DNA of 6,381 nt, from assembly GCA_021799405.1 (NCBI GenBank), contig JAJZAL010000281.1:1-6381 (forward strand), given 5' to 3'. The first letter of the stretch is position 1. Each line of letters opens with the position of its first letter. The stretch comes from Acidobacteriota bacterium. GTDB taxonomy: Bacteria > Acidobacteriota > Terriglobia > Terriglobales > Acidobacteriaceae. Both the position numbers and the translations under genes were made by a program. Of the stretch, positions 5,338-6,381 are shown in pieces. The notes under the pieces are model-generated. The model ran no database searches, was not told the origin of the DNA, and saw only the letters and a program-made list of their open reading frames with translations.

Positions 5338-6381
5338 TCATGCGTTCAGAGACCCGTCATACAAATTCACCCGCACAAAATGGTTCCGGAACTTTCCCTT
5401 GGGATCATAGTGGGCCGCCAGTTCCCGAAACTGCGGCAGCCGCGCGTAGTGCGCTTCCACCTGCTCCGGCGGCATGGTAAACAGCTTGCCCCAGTGCGGC
5501 CGTGGCGCAAACGGCTTCAGTTGTGCTTCAATCAGCGGCAGCACCTGCCGCACCGCCGGCCACTCCGGCTTCCACGTAAAGTGGATCGCCAGCGACGGCC
5601 GCTCGTATTCCATGCTCATCCACAGCCGGTCCGCGGCAACCGTCCGCAGCTCCGTGATGAACAGGTGCGGACCGATCTGGTCATGCAGCTTTTCCACCGC
5701 ATGCACTGCCGCCCATCCGTTCTCCCACGGCACATGGTACTCCGTCTGCAATTCGTGCCCGGCTGAAGGCGTCTGTCCGATGCGGAAATGCGGCAGCCGT
5801 TCGTACCATGGCCCCGGAATCCCTTCCTGCTCCGTGCAGCTCTCCGGCGAGTGTCCCGGTAGCGGGTGCAGCTTTACCTTGGCCAGCTTCGCGCCAAAGA
5901 GCTCCGGCTCCCACCGGTTCGTGTCGCCGGCCTTCAGCCGCCGCTTCACCCATACCTGCTCGGCTCGGTGGTTCTGCCAATCCGTAAATACGCTCACGCT
6001 GTAGCCGCTCGCAAAGATCTCTTCGAAATGCCGCTCCAGCTCGTCAAACGAAAGCCCCTGGTAGACCGACTGAGCCACCTTGTATGTCGGCTGCACGTCC
6101 AGTGTCGTCCGCGTTACTACGCCGATTGAGCCCAGCCCCACCACCGCGCCCAGAAACCGCTCGCCATCTCGATCGCGCCTCAGTTCCACCAGTTGGCCGT
6201 CGGCGGTCACCAGTTCCACTGCGGCCACCACCGTCGCCAGATTGCCATTGCGCAGTCCGCTGCCGTGCGTCGCCGTTGCGCACGCTCCCGCAACCGTGAT
6301 TCCCGGCAGCGACGCCAGATTGTGCAGCGCGTAGCCCTTCGCATCCAGCCACGGAGCCAGTTGGCTATACGTAACCCCTCC
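5338..6381 (-). CDS. FAD-dependent alditol (xylitol) oxidase-like protein, N-terminus cut by the window
   Basis: The frame runs open from the right edge to TGA at 5338-5340, giving 347 residues that begin GGVTYSQLAPWL; the GTG at 6231 is internal. It is a VAO/PCMH-type flavoprotein of the sugar-alcohol/aldonolactone oxidase group. The FAD-domain segment LPGITVAGACATATHGSG is at 25-42 and GAVVGLGSIGVVT at 78-90. The C-terminal half carries ELR (E244, R246), HFT (H267, T269) and PRPHWGK (K299). These match, with one constant numbering offset, the active-site residues I recall for Streptomyces coelicolor alditol oxidase (E320, R322, H343, T345, K375); S41 in HGSG matches S106. The end (FRELAAHYDPKGKFRN) is also family-typical. 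AldO oxidises sugar alcohols to aldoses and makes hydrogen peroxide. Against about 418 residues for AldO, some 70 N-terminal residues are missing, including any covalent FAD histidine. D-arabinono-lactone oxidase is the alternative. Confidence 0.87.
   Translation of the reverse strand, partial: GGVTYSQLAPWLDAKGYALHNLASLPGITVAGACATATHGSGLRNGNLATVVAAVELVTADGQLVELRRDRDGERFLGAVVGLGSIGVVTRTTLDVQPTYKVAQSVYQGLSFDELERHFEEIFASGYSVSVFTDWQNHRAEQVWVKRRLKAGDTNRWEPELFGAKLAKVKLHPLPGHSPESCTEQEGIPGPWYERLPHFRIGQTPSAGHELQTEYHVPWENGWAAVHAVEKLHDQIGPHLFITELRTVAADRLWMSMEYERPSLAIHFTWKPEWPAVRQVLPLIEAQLKPFAPRPHWGKLFTMPPEQVEAHYARLPQFRELAAHYDPKGKFRNHFVRVNLYDGSLNA

Overview
The window reads as ordinary chromosomal DNA from a GC-rich, Gram-negative-type bacterium. 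Acidobacteriota is the best guess. It rests on the tail of methionyl-tRNA synthetase lying next to tatD, a YajQ-family gene, a long-chain polyprenyl diphosphate synthase, frequent TTG starts, and an intergenic hairpin repeat that resembles, from memory, repeats scattered through acidobacterial genomes. This assignment is an inference and was not tested by a search.

Plus strand, 1-3396: the last 41 codons of methionyl-tRNA synthetase (metG) are followed by a TatD-family metal-dependent nuclease (TTG start at 213), a YajQ/UPF0234 nucleotide-binding protein (1101-1601), a trans-polyprenyl diphosphate synthase (TTG start at 1720) and a cation-dependent O-methyltransferase (2710-3396). The last two abut with no intergenic base and share a reading frame, so they are very probably translated as a coupled pair. 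Short perfect inverted repeats lie just behind the metG and tatD stop codons, and a weaker hairpin lies behind yajQ.

Plus strand, 3397-4544: a secreted or periplasmic seven-bladed beta-propeller (YVTN/YncE type). Its real start is placed at 3543 rather than at the upstream in-frame ATG at 3462.

Convergent intergenic region, 4545-4799: a small hairpin directly behind the propeller stop, then a roughly 120-base element made of three consecutive stem-loops and a T-run. It looks like an interspersed REP-like repeat and may also act as a terminator.

Minus strand, 6381-4800: a FAD-dependent oxidase of the alditol/xylitol oxidase type, missing its N-terminus at the window edge, followed by a YbgC-like acyl-CoA thioesterase. 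Between them lies a 24-base near-perfect palindrome.

I found no tRNA or rRNA gene, transposase, CRISPR array, phage gene or defence system. The points worth a second look are small: the fused-looking polyprenyl synthase/O-methyltransferase pair with a mini-ORF at its start, the repeat element, the palindrome, and the well-conserved alditol oxidase active site.
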